Shown here: piece after piece, positions 6,121-6,597 of the stretch
How the letters are laid out: every line of letters begins with the position of its first letter
How positions within the stretch are numbered: the stretch's first letter is position 1
NCBI GenBank assembly: GCA_021820805.1
Contig: JAKADF010000197.1
Span: forward strand, 1-6,597
Direction: 5' to 3'
Origin: Bacillota bacterium
GTDB lineage: Bacteria > Bacillota > Bacilli > Alicyclobacillales > Alicyclobacillaceae
Length of the DNA stretch: 6,597 bases
The notes under the pieces: model-generated
What the model was told of the DNA's origin: nothing
The model's database searches: none
What the model saw: only the letters and a program-made list of their open reading frames with translations
Made by a program: the position numbers and the translations under genes

Positions 6121-6597
6121 GTGATTGGCAGCATAGGGATTTTAGCATTACGAGTACTTCTGGTTCTAGCATGTCTTTCAATTTTTGTTCATGCAATGGC
6201 TATCTTTAAAAAGCAAGATACGCATCGGAAGATTGCAAAGATACTCATGGCAAGTTTGTTTCTTGTAACTTGTATCGCATCCGCCTCCCTCATTACTCTA
6301 CTCGTGACAGAAAACTTTTCGTACGCATATGTCGTTGAATATACAAGCAGGGCTTTGCCGCTTTTATATCGGATTGCGGCATTTTGGGGCGGAAGTGCCG
6401 GTTCACTTCTATTTTGGCTTCTTGTTTTGTCAATATATGGGGCAATTACTTCTTATTCAAAGCATCAAGACAGTGAGCGTATGTTGCCGATCGTTGGTCT
6501 CATTATGACAGTCGTAATGTTGTTTTATATTTTACTGTTGAATTTTGCCGCGTCTCCATTTGTCCGTTTGCCATCGCCACCGGCAGATGGAAATGGA
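6121..6597 (+). CDS. ccmF: Cytochrome c haem lyase subunit CcmF, 3' end missing
   Basis: The frame stays open to the window edge, giving the first 159 residues of a protein that usually has about 600 or more. CcmF is a large cytoplasmic-membrane protein that takes haem from CcmE and attaches it to the CxxCH cysteines of apocytochrome c on the outer face. The visible part has hydrophobic helices at about 5-28, 39-61, 95-112 and 121-140, and the diagnostic CcmF stretch from F66 through W99, including YTSRALPLLYRIAAFWGG and SLLFW; this is usually WGGQEGSLLLW. The segment SPFVRL (145-150) and the PADGNG end match the loop just before the family's LNPLL motif. The WWD haem-handling domain would lie downstream and cannot be checked. 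It follows ccmE by 39 bp with a strong ribosome site. Other ccm genes (ccmA-D, G, H) are not in view upstream. Confidence 0.94.
   Translation, partial: MIGSIGILALRVLLVLACLSIFVHAMAIFKKQDTHRKIAKILMASLFLVTCIASASLITLLVTENFSYAYVVEYTSRALPLLYRIAAFWGGSAGSLLFWLLVLSIYGAITSYSKHQDSERMLPIVGLIMTVVMLFYILLLNFAASPFVRLPSPPADGNG

Noticed and set aside
1..6597. CRISPR array, tRNA, rRNA, insertion sequence or phage genes
   Set aside because: No regular spaced repeats, RNA gene shapes, transposase or integrase motifs were seen; genes are all on one strand and closely spaced, with no gap over 300 bp.

Overview
The window carries eight genes, all on the + strand. The outer two are cut by the window edges. Several traits suggest a Gram-positive (Firmicutes-type) bacterium. 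The Shine-Dalgarno sites are strong and purine-rich, GTG and TTG starts are common, base composition is moderately AT-rich, and an exported protein carries a peptidoglycan-binding domain. An aerobic or facultative bacillus, perhaps near Alicyclobacillaceae, would fit, but the sequence alone does not fix the taxon.

Left part (1-1774). The C-terminal three quarters of a vicinal-oxygen-chelate extradiol dioxygenase (homoprotocatechuate 2,3-dioxygenase, HpaD type) comes first, with all metal ligands present. A clear intrinsic terminator follows at 805-828. Next is a stand-alone AEC-family membrane transporter. These two look like the tail of an aromatic-acid degradation locus plus a possibly related carrier.

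Middle and right part (about 1816-6597). A 132-bp intergenic region holds three direct repeats at an exact 11-bp period, overlapping a TTGACC -35-like element. It leads into a tightly packed gene series: (1) a membrane protein fusing DUF2231, a peptidoglycan-binding domain and a one-haem cytochrome c (CQSCH); (2) an OmpR-family response regulator; (3) a membrane histidine kinase overlapping it by 4 bp; (4) a second, stand-alone DUF2231 protein; (5) CcmE, the periplasmic haem chaperone, in its CxxxY form rather than HxxxY; (6) the start of CcmF, the haem lyase. Spacings are 40 bp or less and no terminator is visible, so this is probably one operon.

Reading: the operon couples production of a wall-tethered c-type cytochrome to its own covalent haem-attachment machinery (System I) and to a dedicated two-component system. 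The 11-bp repeats are the obvious candidate binding site for the encoded regulator. The layout parallels Bacillus resABCDE, where a two-component system is co-transcribed with System II haem-attachment genes, but here the machinery is System I, which is uncommon in Gram-positive bacteria. The two DUF2231 proteins, with conserved membrane-edge histidines, are the least understood parts.
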